Assembly: GCA_003342895.1 (NCBI GenBank)
Contig: PTFA01000017.1
Coordinates: 2,262,402 to 2,326,401, forward strand
DNA length: 64,000 bases
Direction: 5' to 3'
Source: Casuarius casuarius
Taxonomy: Eukaryota > Chordata > Aves > Casuariiformes > Casuariidae
Positions 50,401 to 61,631 of the stretch are shown in pieces; positions within the stretch are counted from its first letter, which is position 1, and every line of letters starts with the position of its first letter. A model generated the notes under the pieces. The model did not search any database, was not told the DNA's origin, and was given only the letters and a program-made list of their open reading frames with translations. The translations under genes were made by a program, and so were the position numbers.

Positions 50401-53400
50401 ATATGTCTGAGTGAAGGGAGAATTAAGTGTCATCTTCTTGCAGATTGCCTTTATCATCTATTATTCCAAAACAGAGAACTAGAATGCTAAACGACTGTTC
50501 TAGCAGTCGCTGTTACAGGGTTGCTCTTGTGAGGTGACTGGTGTAAATACTTTTTGTTGGATTGCAGTTAAGTGTTCTGTAACCTTCATTAGATGCAACT
50601 GGAAATAGAGATGTATTATTTATTGCTGGAGGCATACCTATGGCTGTGACAGAAAACTGACAGCAGCTGAAACCTGTGTGTGGCCTCATAAATTATGAGA
50701 TTCATAAAGACCAGCTTGTTTCATAACCAGAGAAAATTAATTTTAAAGAAACAAGTAGATAAAAGTTATTTTTTTCTCGGCTCTGGATAAAAAGCGGTGT
50801 TTTTTACCAGTTCTTTGCTGTGAGCTGTTTAGCACATTCAACGCACAGCCATGCAAGTGGATTAAGGCATCAAGTAACGGCAAGGTGCTCAGGGTTCACA
50901 GTTTCCACCAAGAGCAGCCTGATTTGCAGTCTTTCGCCACAGTTACAGCTTTGGCTGGCCAGATGCCAGCATGTCTCTCGAGGACTGAAACTGCCGGTTC
51001 CCACACCCTGAGCAGCCCAGTGTAGCTGGACTGAGCTTCGTCATGGTGCTAGCCCTGGGTCTCTGCGCTGCGTCTCTGTCTGTCATCCCTCCCCTCCGGA
51101 AGCGTCTTGCTGCAGACCACAGAGCTGCTTCCTCAGACCATCCACATTGCCTCTTGCTCACGTGTGCTGATCCAGGGGCTGCTGGCCTCGCTTAACCCCC
51201 CTGCGTACAGTGGGGCAGGAAAGCAGGGATCTCCGGTGCGGCAGAGGCATCACCTAACTGTAGGAGTAAAGTGCGCTAGGGAGTTACAGCTCTTTGTAGA
51301 GCAATAGGGGCTGTGACACACTCCCTCTCCCCTGTCTGACATTACTCCGCTTCAGAAAGTCACCGTCTTCTCAGCATTTCAAACCAGCCAGCTGCCCAAG
51401 TCGCTCTCCCTGCAGCCCTCCCTTCCTGCAGGCAGCACAGCTGCCCTTCCCTCCACCTCCTAACAGAGACGTGCCATCCTCGCCTGTTCTGTTTCTTTTT
51501 TGGCGCTTGCCCAGGCTGAGAAACCGAATCTCCTTCCCTGTGGGGCATAAAGAGCATCCCATTTTCCACTGCTAGATGTGGAGTCAAGAGCCAGTCGTGG
51601 TCATTAGCCTTGGAAGGCTTTTATACCTCCTCCTCAGACATGCAGCTAGATTTTAAGGCTCTTTCCTGTGCTGGATGACTGTCTCATCTAGGAGCAGGCA
51701 GCACCCCATCCAGTAACAGATGTCCTAAAGCAGCTGGGAGATTAGCGTGCACTGACCCAGGAGTACCCCAGCTTGCCCCAAGCTCCATGAATCCTGAAGG
51801 AACCCCTCATTTTAGTCATCTAAAAGTTATGGTTCTAGTCTCTCTGTCAAGGCTCTTTTAGTCCATAAAAAGATAAGGATGATGACTCTAGAACTGCCTA
51901 GTTTAGGCACCTAGCTTAACACAGAAGGAGATACCCTCTTGTGAATATGCATCTCTCCCCTGACTGCAGAGGGAGCCTTGGTGATGATGTGCTCTGTAGT
52001 CTGACATTAGAGATGTAGTCCAAGTTCAGTGAGTTAAACCTTCGCTACCTGCAGCCCCTATATGACCCTCCTGCTGTTTACAAGACATGGCCGTACTCCA
52101 TATTAAACAAATGTGGAAGCCCAGAATGACACGGAGTCAATTTAGCCACAGAAAGCCCAGGGCCCTGGTTCTCCTGACAAGACTACCTCCCCATAGGTGT
52201 TCAAGGTGAGTCACCACAAAGACCTACTCCCTGCTGGGTAGCAGGAAACCAGCTAATTCCCTGGCTCTAAAATAATCGCTTCCCTTTCTGTCACCACCCA
52301 CGCTCCTTCAGGCTACTTTTCAGTGTAGCTGAAGGAAGGTGCTGGCGCAGAGCCAGGGCCATCTTTAGGACGAACGGACAACAGCAGGCTCCCACAGCAT
52401 AAAATAGCCTGACCAGAGACTTTTGGATTAAGACTGAGTAGGTATACAAGATGTTTGGGGTTTTTTTTCTAATAGAATGAAGGGAAGTGTAGGATGGAAG
52501 AGGTTTTAATTCTTACTTCCCACAAATCCTTTGAAAATAACCTTTAATTACAACCAGAGCAAGAACAGTATACACAGCTACGTACTATCCCAGTCATGAT
52601 TCAAACTGCACTGACATCTCAAACAGGATGAGAGGATGAAAAAGGCTACGGGGTATGACAGATAAACAATCACATCAAAAGCACTACTGTGTTAATGAGA
52701 AAGTGACTGCTTTCTTTTTTAAAAAAAACATATTTTGAAGGAGCACAATAAAAAGAGGAAAGTGATGTGATGAGTAGAGGAGATTCAACAGTTTATAATG
52801 GAAGGAAAAACACTGATCACAAAATCTTCAGGTAGCTTTCTTATCATCCAACACTGAGAAGGACAGATAACCTGTGCTCTGGTAAGAATATTATTCCTAT
52901 AGAGAGGGCTTTTGAATCATATGCTATCATCCTAATTTAAGTGAGCACACACAGATGAAAAAAAGCCAGAGAGTTAACGTTTGTGGGTTTTAGAATATAC
53001 CTGGGGCTAGCAAAGCTAATTTGAAGCCTCTCTGCTTGCTATGTTTACATGAACAGTGTCTCACATCTTGAGACTGCGATTCAGCAGAAATGGAAGCACT
53101 TGCTTAAGAAACTTTCTATTCAGCACTGATTTTGCTTAAATGAGGGCTAGCAAAGGTCACGTAGACAGACAGACAACCAAGAGCTTAAAGTAAAGCGTGC
53201 ACACAGCCAGTAGTTGGACAAGCTGAACCAGAAACCCTGCAACACAAATTCAATACGCAATTTCTCATTTAATACGTTAAATCTAAAAATCTAAGCCAAC
53301 TCCTTTGGATACAAGGCCCTGGGCTGCCTCTCCATTAAAAATATATGTTATTGAATCCTATTTCTTTTGGGGTTGAGATACAAGTTACATGGGATATTAG

Positions 53401-56400
53401 AAAGGGAAAAATAAACCAAGACAAAACTGAAGTCTTTGTGGCAGATATCAAGCCCTACCATTTTCAGTCCTAACAGGTGAAAGTTTTATGTAAGTAAGAC
53501 AAAGGGGAGCTTTCCCATAAACCATACACTTTTTCACCTGTTTTAGCCTTAAGCATGTCTGCAACCCTTAATATTTGTCCCAAGAAAGAGGTCAGCTGCC
53601 CCGTGGCAATGAGGAGCAGCCTGCAGTACCCTCCCTGCCTGCCCTGGCACAGGGAGAGCCCATGCATGCAGCAACGCGCTGCGCACCCAGCTCGGTCCTG
53701 CACCCTGCCAGGGAACAGTTCTGAGTCACCTCTGCCACTTCAGGCCCTTCTGCCAGTAGACACAGTTAATAAAGGTGGACAAAGCACATCTATAGTGGGC
53801 ATGTGTAAAATTCCCTTTTGATATTTTAATGACAATGGAGATTAATGTTGTTTTACCCAAATCTCAGACGTAGCACTAATATTTTGTTTCCCACTCACGA
53901 AGAAAAACTGAACCGAGGCATGCTAACAGCATATAGGAAAAGTAGACGATGTGAGTAGCATCTGATTTTCTTTAAGTTTGCCACTTCCTTCCCAGGAAGT
54001 CACAGGAATAAAGCAGATTGTTTGCAGAATGCAGTGGCAATGAAGAAAAACAACAAAATGAAGGACTACTGTATCATCTGTCTTGGCTCTGGAGCAGGGT
54101 GCAAATCTAATTTCCTTTTCTGCAGAGCACCCAAGATCATTAAGCACTCTAAAGTATTTAAGAGAGAAAAATTGCAATTTAAAATGGTTGTCATTAGAAC
54201 ACCGAACCACTTAGGGTTTTGATTGTGGTTTCATCTTCCTGTCAGTGTCTTGTGCAAATTTTAATTGGAGTAACATGTACCTGGACCAGATGGAAGAGAA
54301 AGGATATTCCCATATAATTCAATAAGAGGTGGACAGCATCCTTTCAACTCATATGGGATCAGATCTATTATCAAGTTGTTCAGGGAAGTCGGTGTTTGTT
54401 TTCTGGAATTAGGAAGCCAATTTCAATGTATCCTTCTGTTGAACTTGATTTCAAAAGAAAGTTTTGTCCAAGGATCCTCAAATACTTCAAAAATTAAAGG
54501 TTATTCTTTGAATGCTTTAATTGAGCTGGCTACTAAACATTTATCCCTAGCAGTTTAAGTTTATTCATTTTAACCATCCATATATTGATTAGTTTTTGTA
54601 TTCCATGTTATGGAATATGATACCCTATGTTATCCATAGGAGTTTTGCACTCCTATGTTATGTTTGCTCAATTCATACATTCTTGAAATAAAGATACAAT
54701 ATACTCCTGTTGTAGAACTTCCTCTGACATGGTCTGCTGTGGTTTTTCAGGTTTCCAGCTTTTCCGACTGACTACTCCCTAAGCTTTAGACTTTCTCATT
54801 CACAGAGGGATCACAGAGAGGGAAACACCAGGCAGACAATAACAAAGAATTTGTTAATCATAGTAGGTCTGTTCCAGCCAAGTCAGTATTATTTGCCATT
54901 TATTTTTTAAGTGGCAGTAGTACATGATTAAAATTTAATCCACAGATTTTTAAATTAATCCAAAATATGCAGTTATATTCCATAGTACGTTCCATACTAT
55001 AACATCCCCAAGTGCTAGGTTTTATACTTGCAACTGAGAATAGTTTAAAAATAATTGAGCGTAGCCAGTTTCCTGTTGATACTAAACGTTTTGCAGCAAA
55101 ATCTAGAACAAGTTAAATTTAAAAGTGGTCCAGAACTGCTTCAGAAAAGAAAAAAAAAAAGAAGAAGAAAAGCAACCTCTTTCTTTGCTTCCACCTGCCC
55201 TACACCAACTAGTCACACTCTTTCTGGATAATCGCATCTTGTAGGTTTTTTTTTTTTTAAAAAAAAGACATGCTTAGGAAGTGGTGCGAATTGGAGTCAG
55301 GAAGACTACCACAAGAATAGTTTAAGGGCAAGAACATGTAAGAAAGCACTCCAAGCTATTGAGCAAAATCAACACTTTCAGGATCAAATTCTTGTCATGG
55401 TATTTGGGAGAGCAAAACTCAGCCCCAGCATATGCACAGGCTGTAAACATCACATTGAAAATTAACCATCTCACATGAGGTCTTTCAAACAGAATCTCCG
55501 TATTACTTTGACTTTTATCCTTACCTGCATCAAGATGAGAAAAGTGATCCAGCATAAATGCAAAAAAGCTGGATAGCTGTGTAGGGAAAAGAAAAGAACA
55601 AACACATATTGATCAGCTCCAACAAGCATTAGCATTCTCTTTCCTTATTCAGTTACTATTAATTTCCTATTTGGGGGATCTAAGACGCCACTGTATCGTC
55701 CCATAGCATCAGCCTGCAATAATGACCGAACCTGTGTCCTACTACAAAAATTGCAGCTTACTCTTTTCCTTCTTTACTGTGAATTAGCAGGTTGCCACTA
55801 TATGAATACATACAAAGTCCCAGGGTTATATCTACTCTACTGACATTTTTGGGTGTAATTCATCTTGCCTACCACCCAAATTACTTGCCTAGATTTTCTC
55901 TATAGTCAATAAAAAGAAACCAGCACAATTCACCTAACTCACTTTAGACATTGACACTAGGATGAATGCAATGCCCTAGAAGTTCCTAATAGCCTGTATT
56001 GACCGTAAAGGAAGCCTGGGCTGACTTGCTGAGATATTGATATCTCTGTTGCATGCATCCTACGTCACTGACACAGTTAAGATCACCCATAGTGCGATGA
56101 CCTGCAATCCTTGGCTAATAGAGCAGAAACTTCTAACCTAGATGTGGTTGTACAGGCAGAATGGTGTCCTGCTGTCTGTGCAGTTTTATATAACTTACAT
56201 AGTTCATGTGCAAGGCAGGGAAGGGGTCTTATACAGGACACAGCTTTGCAGGAAGAAACACAACCACATATCCATTTCGTATGTGCAGCTTCAGTGTTCT
56301 GGCAATAATACAGCTGCTGGTATTGGAAGAACTGAAGATACAAACCTGTAGTTGAGCTTGCTCATCGGCATATTCAATTGACTGAAAGATACTCAGACTA

Positions 56401-59400
56401 TAGCGGCGCCTCATCTCTATCCGGGCCATTGTGACACGGTACCACCTCTGGATGAGGACAGCGGCTTTAAGGACTGCCAAAAGAGAAAGCAGTGGAGCAC
56501 ACATGGATGCAGTGCAGTCTACAATGAAAACACATGTGCTGCCTTTGCAGAATTTTGCAGACAGATGACAAATTCAATCCATTGAGGCCAGTCAGCTTTA
56601 AGATGGAGCTCTGTAAAACCGAGACTGAAAAAATGTTTTCTAGTAATGAATACATGATGTATCTACTGTTTCTGTCTGCAGGGACAGATTCCAAACCAGC
56701 TGACTTGTTCAGGCTTATATCATTACAAACCTTCTCATTTCACTGTCCTGAAGATATTACCTATTTAAGAAGGCAGCTATGTCTAGCTGATGGGTGGTAT
56801 GTGGGTTTGGGGAAGGTGGGAAAAGGAAGACCACCAATTTGGCTTACAAATGAAATGTATTTCTTCACCAAGCTGCAGTAAAAAGCCTTAGCCTTTGCAA
56901 GCTGTAACAGTGAGCATACCATAATAACCGAGTTTGCAGCAGCTTCTTTTAATAGAAGGCTTTTGTCTGCACAGCTATGTCAGGAAGCCAGAAAAGCCTC
57001 AGACCTTAGGCTCAAATGTTACCAGACGCCATCAAAGGGCAGTATATATTGCTTAAATAGACATGCCAAAAGGTACACAGATATATCTTTGGCTAGTTTG
57101 ATGAACAAAGGAAAACTCATCCACAAAAACTCAATGTAACATGTTAGAAGACCATTTTGGACCATGTGCAGAATACACATCTCACTCAGCACCTTAAGAA
57201 GTTCTGTCTACCGTTGTCCCAGCCTGGAAAACTGCTGGAAGCTTCTCTGAAGGACAATTGCTAGGAACTGTGTAGACTGCAGCCTAGGGTAAAAAGACTT
57301 GCTGTCTGCTGGCCCAAATGGATAACTCCACTAGGCCACCCAGACAAAAACAGATCAAGCAGAATACCTGGTGGCACAAAGGGGTCCTGGTCTGGGCACT
57401 GTCCCAGGGGAGGGCTCCTCACACCCACACCAAGCTGTTAGCCCTGCATCAACAGTAGCCACCAGTGAGAGCTGTGCAGGGCAGGACCTCCAGGAGCTGA
57501 TGACCACAGATCTCTTCCCACCATGCCACAGATCCCCCCTGCTGCTCCTGATACCCAAATGGCAGCAGTTCTCAGGAGCCAGGGTGTGAAACCTGGATGG
57601 CAGCAGTAGTGCCTGCAGCAAGTGAAGAGGAAAGGCAGCCAAGCCTAGGCATTAAAGGTGGGAGAGTGGGAAGACAGACAATTTTTTTATCCCAAACGTA
57701 GCATTATTCTAAGTAGCACTTGTTTCCAGATTTTGCCACTCATGCTAGCTACCTTTAACCTGCTTATTTTCTACAATTAAATTCACAAATGTACTTTCCA
57801 GGAATCAGAGAAGTGTTCCTAATATTTCAAAACCTGACACCAACAATAACATAGCCTTTCCTAATCTCCCTTCTGTCTTATGTAGTTAAATACTTGGTAC
57901 TTGCGGTCACAGAAGAGGACAGTATTCTACTATACAAAACTAGAACAAAATGCCAGCTACTGCCTTGAAGAGCCAGCAGCTGAAATAATGGCAAATACAA
58001 ATTTAGTCATTTGCTTAAATTATAGTCAGAACATGACCCTGTATTAACATGCCTCGCCCAGCAGAGCACCAGCAGTGTCAGTCAAGAGGTATTAAATGCA
58101 TATCACTGCATAACAGCAAGCGGAAGACAGAGAACAGGGGTATCAGATCACGGACCTGACCAAAGGCAGCCACAAAGCCAGGGCCATATTCTCGCCTGGC
58201 AATACAAGATAAAGCAAGGTGAGGGGCTGCTGTCAGGAGATGTCATATTTACTCGCTTAAAGTTGAAGGTAACTCTATTCTTTCTTGACTGGTTCCCGGC
58301 ACTTTTTCCTTACCTCTTTTTCCCTGTACCCTCAGCAGGACACTAGCAGATAAGTAGACAGGGCCAGAAATGTCAAGCCTTAGCCTCCAGCCCTGCAGGT
58401 AACATCTCACGCCAATCAGTCTCCTAGGGGACTCAACCCTGAATAGCTCAGCACAGCTAACAAAGATGACATGGAAAATTCTTTATGCTTCTCCTAACCT
58501 TGGAGAAACAAGTCAAAGCAGCAGCAGAGCAACTCTGTCAAGGGTACAAAGGAATACACTGATCCTTAGCTCCTGACACTCCCAAGAACCACAGCTCCTC
58601 TTTGACCAGAAACACAGGTGATCGGGAGAAGAAATGAAACAAAATTGAAAAGTGCTCCAGAATCCCAAAAATTTGATAAAATCACCACTGTGCAGCACCG
58701 CAACTTTATGAACAAGAAAAAAAGGGGGAAACTAGAAACAACACTAACATCTTAACATTAATACGCTCATATTCTATTACATTTGCTGAAACAAGCAATT
58801 ATTAAAGCAAAATAACACAGAACAAAAAAACAAAACCAACAGTCTATCTGAGGGCTTCAAGTGATTTTTTTTTCATGGGAAACAGCATAGAAAAGCTCTG
58901 CACTAGAGGGACAACAGATTACACCACTCAACTATTTAAGTTGACCACAAATACTATGGATTATAAGACTAGGATAAGCGGAACCCCCCAAGTGACAATG
59001 ATTTTTTCTTAAACTGACAGTTATACAGGTAAAAACAAAAACCTCTGCAGAAAAGTGATTCTATTAATATATGTATAACATTATATAAGAATTTTTATGA
59101 AAATGTTTATTGGTACCAAAATAGCAACAAGCTTGCAGTACAGTTAAAGTGGTGACAGCTTCTAGTCCACAAGGCCAAGATCAGTTATCAGTTAGGACTC
59201 CCATCCTGCAAATATCTCATCCCTCCTAGAAAAAAATCCTCTTGCCTGAAGGAAATCTAATCTTTATATGACCAAGAACATCCTCCCTGCATAAGCTTCT
59301 GGGATGTCTCTCTTATTTTCTGTTCTTTCTGGAATTGCCCCTCACACACACTTAACAGCCTGACACATCACAGTAAGGTTGGCATCAACTTCTCTGCTTA

Positions 59401-61176
59401 GAAGAGTACCATGGGGGCAGAGCATGGCCACCAGCACAGAAATGGATTTCCAGTGTCAGATCCATGAAAATTCCCTGAGTCAACAGCAATAAATCTTGCT
59501 TTAAACCCCTCTGGGTTGTTTAATGGTCTGGCCCTGGGCACATAACACAGAACAGTGCCACTGAAATCACACAAGACAGATATATTTATTAACAACTACA
59601 GTTAATGCTGCAACTCTAACAGAATATTCCTGTCTTTTTTTTTAATTATATGCTTATTACAGCACTGTTACTCTCAGTAATAAATCAGACAGAACATGAC
59701 TTTCACACTAAGGTAGGCTAAAGTGCTTATGTAAAAGCAAGTGTTATTAGTTGTGGAAGGTCAAGCACCTGTAAAATTCATGTCATTAATGCATCAGAGG
59801 GATGTACAGCCTGAGACTGTAAATAGAATGACGGTTCTGCATAATTTCACTGATACTCGAGAGCACAAAGACTAGCATCCAGAAGCAGGAGAGGACAGGC
59901 ATTATCAAACAAGCACACAAAATTATAAGCTAGCTTTGGGATAGTGAAGCCTGGCTCCACACCAATGTGTAGCGATGGTGCCTGCTGCACACTGAAAGAG
60001 TTCAGCTCCTCACGCCCTCTCTGGGCTTTTGTACCCTCAGGAATGTTCCCAACTGACTCATCTCTGAGGCCTTACAGGGCACACATGTGCACAGCGTGCA
60101 AAACTGAAGAGGAGGGCCTACTTCTCAGTTATAGGTGGGTCTGAGTCTCCAGAAATTTCCATTCTAGCTCTGATGCTATTATACAGCATCAGTGATGCTG
60201 TGGCTGCCAAGTAGCGTAGACAGAGCTAAGAGCCCAACCTTAAACCAGTCAGCTCGGATCCCCATAGCCATGACTAAGTTGTCCTGCTTCTCACAGTCAC
60301 TGGTTTCCTGGCACTTCTGTTCTGGTTCTTTGGCTCTGTAGCCAGAAATAGGCTTCCTTTTCACCCATGGTTATTCACTGTAATAGTCTCTTAAGACAGC
60401 ACACAGTGCCTAGAATAATGGCTCCCGACAGATCTGCGAATTTTGCTGTAACGATAAATCTTGAATGAGACCTGGAAAGGTCTGAACAAATCCTGGTCCC
60501 CATGTGCCTGTGCAAAGCCCGGATGTGTTTATACTGGAGCGTGATGTGTTTAGAAGCAAGGGGCTGACACATTAATTTTTTAATTGAACTTTCATCCAGG
60601 TCCTGCAGAGACTTTCAACTGACAGCTTCAGTGACCATTGAGGAGAATTTCAGGCCAAACACTTTGTATTGCAGAAAATTGACTCTGAAAGTCATTGTAG
60701 TAGCTCTGTTTTATTACAGTTGCTTCATAATCAGAGTCACTCAGCAGGAGGGAAATTGGGGCATTTTGCCCAGGAACCCAGGAACCCTGTGTTATGAAAG
60801 GCCACAGAGGGCCGCTCTCAATACATTACCCCATACACTTTACCAGTGACACAGAGAGAGAGAGAGAGAGCATGCACGTGCATCTGAAATTCAGCTTCTG
60901 TCCTGGGTCATCCAAATCTTTTCCCACCAATCTGTAGATATTACAGGTGCTCAACAGGTGCCTCCTGAAAGCACCTAAAAGCTATGCACTCATTTAAAAA
61001 GTAGACATTCAGAAAATAGTTTTATCTGAAAAAGTATTAGACAACTGGACTGGGGGGAAATGCTACCTCTTCTGGTTTTATAGACAGAACAATCACTGAC
61101 AGTGAAGACAAAGGCAGCACTTACCCCTCTCTGATTTTTTTACCGCACTGTTGGGTACAGAAGTTTTACATCCCAT
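32285..61176 (-). CDS. PPEF1: PPEF1: serine/threonine protein phosphatase with EF-hands 1 (16 coding exons, complete)
   Basis: Sixteen - strand exons splice in phase to 2085 nt (694 residues plus stop); human PPEF1 is about 650. Domains in order: MGC N-terminus (residue 2 Gly, 3 Cys; acylation-type); IQ calmodulin-binding motif (about 22-45); PPP phosphatase domain with GDLHG (about 171-176), GDFVDRG and GNHED (190s-230s), HGG (about 284), LIRSHE (about 447) and SASNYYE (about 470); a degenerate EF-like loop near 545; and two canonical EF loops (about 625-637 and 665-677). PPEF/RdgC phosphatases remove phosphate from Ser/Thr and are found mostly in sensory neurons; that is family knowledge. 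All metal and catalytic motifs look intact. An unusual point is the 97-residue exon inserted within the catalytic domain. I choose PPEF1 over PPEF2 mainly from PHKA2 synteny and residue-level resemblance. Confidence 0.94.
32910..32994 (-). CDS. PPEF1: PPEF1 coding exon 15: start of EF-hand 1
   Basis: The acceptor is taaagcag and the donor is attcag/gtacgt. It encodes [20 protein letters not shown], then NFIDKDHS, the entering helix and first half of an EF loop that is completed by the last exon. Confidence 0.93.
33746..33909 (-). CDS. PPEF1: PPEF1 coding exon 14
   Basis: The acceptor is ctggcag and the donor is gaggag/gtaagg. It encodes [26 protein letters not shown], then [19 protein letters not shown], colinear with the family. 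Confidence 0.95.
34017..34031 (+). repeat. G15 homopolymer
   Basis: Fifteen consecutive G bases, directly 5' of the CR1 fragment at 34044. Length may be unreliable because homopolymers of this kind are error-prone. Confidence 0.8.
34044..34102 (+). mobile_element. Short CR1 3' end fragment
   Basis: About 60 bp matching the CR1 3' end: ggttggactagatgatctct then agaggtcccttccaac and the terminal gattctgt. It lies in PPEF1 intron 13, antisense to the gene, next to a run of 15 G. Confidence 0.8.
34810..34916 (-). CDS. PPEF1: PPEF1 coding exon 13
   Basis: The acceptor is cctcctag and the donor is gcgcag/gtagta. It encodes [20 protein letters not shown], then [16 protein letters not shown]. It opens the C-terminal EF-hand region; the [12 protein letters not shown] loop formed with the next exon is degenerate (Asp rather than Glu at loop position 12). 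Confidence 0.93.
35505..35647 (-). CDS. PPEF1: PPEF1 coding exon 12: end of the phosphatase domain
   Basis: The acceptor is gtaatcag and the donor is ggagag/gtgagg. It begins [20 protein letters not shown], the PPP C-terminal signature, then a linker ending NLQER. Confidence 0.97.
36310..36495 (-). CDS. PPEF1: PPEF1 coding exon 11: catalytic core
   Basis: The acceptor is gttttccag and the donor is ggcaag/gtaagg. It encodes [32 protein letters not shown], and [16 protein letters not shown] with the conserved metal-binding His of RSHE. 62 codons, phase 0. Confidence 0.97.
37990..38280 (-). CDS. PPEF1: PPEF1 coding exon 10: enlarged interdomain insert (97 codons)
   Basis: The acceptor is tttttaag and the donor is caacaa/gtatgt, phase 0 at both ends. 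It encodes a hydrophilic insert within the catalytic domain, with a Ser/Arg-rich part ([17 protein letters not shown]) and a C-terminal QKEWQQ that joins TLDILWSDP. In human PPEF1 the corresponding stretch is about 50 residues, so this copy is roughly twice as long. Likely disordered and a phosphorylation target, by inference. Confidence 0.9.
39572..39721 (-). CDS. PPEF1: PPEF1 coding exon 9: HGG motif
   Basis: The acceptor is ttttacag and the donor is aacaag/gtaaga. It encodes [20 protein letters not shown], then [18 protein letters not shown]. The LxLHGGIS box provides the third metal-ligand region of PPP phosphatases. 50 codons, phase 0. Confidence 0.96.
40185..40221 (-). CDS. PPEF1: PPEF1 micro-exon 8 (37 bp)
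   Basis: The acceptor is attttcag and the donor is tataag/gtaaga. It encodes [12 protein letters not shown] after completing an Arg codon. Both neighbours are in phase with it, and it matches the YGFTKEILHKYK segment of the family. Confidence 0.92.
41777..41943 (-). CDS. PPEF1: PPEF1 coding exon 7: GDFVDRG and GNHED motifs
   Basis: The acceptor is ttctgcag and the donor is tgtgag/gtagat. It encodes [20 protein letters not shown], then [20 protein letters not shown]. Both central PPP signatures (GDxVDRG, GNHE) are intact, including the catalytic His. Confidence 0.97.
45414..45442 (+). repeat. TG-rich microsatellite
   Basis: An interrupted (TG)n stretch (gtgcgtgtgtatgcacgtgt, then atgtgtgtgg) about 110 bp downstream of PPEF1 exon 6 in the sense of transcription. 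Confidence 0.75.
45551..45597 (-). CDS. PPEF1: PPEF1 coding exon 6 (47 bp): GDLHG motif
   Basis: The acceptor is cctgtag and the donor is tataag/gtaagt. It encodes [16 protein letters not shown]. The GDLHG box is the first PPP metal-binding signature, supplying Asp and His ligands. A run of 23 A (on this strand) lies just upstream of the acceptor. Confidence 0.95.
47687..47801 (-). CDS. PPEF1: PPEF1 coding exon 5
   Basis: The acceptor is tctcacag and the donor is tctgtg/gtaagg. It encodes [20 protein letters not shown], then [18 protein letters not shown], just before the first metal-binding motif. Confidence 0.95.
49538..49704 (-). CDS. PPEF1: PPEF1 coding exon 4
   Basis: The acceptor is ttgttccag and the donor is gaagag/gtaagc. 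It encodes [20 protein letters not shown], then [17 protein letters not shown] and ends LLDAFKNEE, leading into the phosphatase core. It follows a 5.8 kb intron. Confidence 0.95.
55525..55576 (-). CDS. PPEF1: PPEF1 coding exon 3 (52 bp)
   Basis: The acceptor is ctacacag and the donor is atgcag/gtaagg. It encodes [17 protein letters not shown] plus one base of an Asp codon, equivalent to the conserved FFSFMLEN segment of the family. Confidence 0.92.
56346..56473 (-). CDS. PPEF1: PPEF1 coding exon 2: IQ motif
   Basis: The acceptor is ttttggcag and the donor is ctacag/gtttgt (weak). It encodes [20 protein letters not shown], a good IQ motif (IQxxxR.....R), then [18 protein letters not shown] motifs bind calmodulin; this matches the N-terminal helix of the PPEF/RdgC family. 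Confidence 0.95.
60853..60870 (+). repeat. (AG)n microsatellite
   Basis: Nine AG units, immediately followed by the 12-bp palindrome atgcacgtgcat at 60872-60883. It lies about 240 bp inside the PPEF1 intron after the first coding exon. Confidence 0.85.
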
Positions 61177-61304
61177 GGCTTCAGTGCAGACTGTCCATCA
61201 GTTTAATTGCTGCTGATAGGAAACGCGTTTCTCTCAGCTGTTAGCATTTGCCGTGTTGTTCCTTCAGCACGAGGAGTATGCCACCTGCGCTCTTGCTATC
61301 AGTC
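61125..61304 (-). CDS. PPEF1: PPEF1 first coding exon (start codon at 61176-61174) with 128 nt 5' UTR
   Basis: ATG at 61176 starts [18 protein letters not shown], 17 codons plus one base, then a donor GAGAGGG/gtaagt. The last base joins the IQ exon to give a Val codon, so the frame is continuous. Gly2, Cys3 and Ser6 match an N-myristoylation/palmitoylation pattern, as in mammalian PPEF1, which begins MGCSSS. The 5' border at 61304 is inferred from a long pyrimidine tract ending cccttag on the - strand. Coding part is 61125-61176 only. Confidence 0.85.
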
Positions 61305-61572
61305 CTAAGGGCAAGAGGAGTGGGAGGGGGGAAAAAAAGTAATTGACCACATGGCATCTAAACTACCTGCAGCTCATCATGAATTATTATACAGCACATC
61401 CTACACAAACTGGACCTGGAACCCGGAAATCATACTGGGTTTATTTTTCAGATCTCATCACCATCAACTTGCATTCAAGACTGATGAACTCAGTAATGAA
61501 TACAGTTTCCTTCCTACATGCTAGCTGAAAGCTAACTTGCACCAGTGATTTCTTAATTGAAAGTATGGCTAT

Positions 61573-61631
61573 ACTAGTAGGGACCTTACTAGTCCTTACT
61601 AAGACCTTACTATGGCCTTACTAGTAGGGAC
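61573..61631 (-). repeat. Four-copy CCTTACT minisatellite flanked by ACTAGTAGGGAC
   Basis: CCTTACT starts at 61584, 61594, 61605 and 61616, a period of 10-11 bp. The block is bounded by two perfect copies of actagtagggac at 61573-61584 and 61620-61631. It lies about 0.3 kb beyond the inferred 5' border of the first PPEF1 coding exon. Confidence 0.8.

Larger units (their letters stand above)
49705..61124 (-). other. PPEF1 large 5' introns
   Basis: Introns lie at 49705-55524 (5.8 kb), 55577-56345 and 56474-61124 (4.65 kb). The 5.8 kb intron has two GC- and CpG-richer patches near 50,940-51,560 and 53,580-53,710; neither contains a recognisable exon. The rest is AT-rich with no coding signal. 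Confidence 0.75.
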
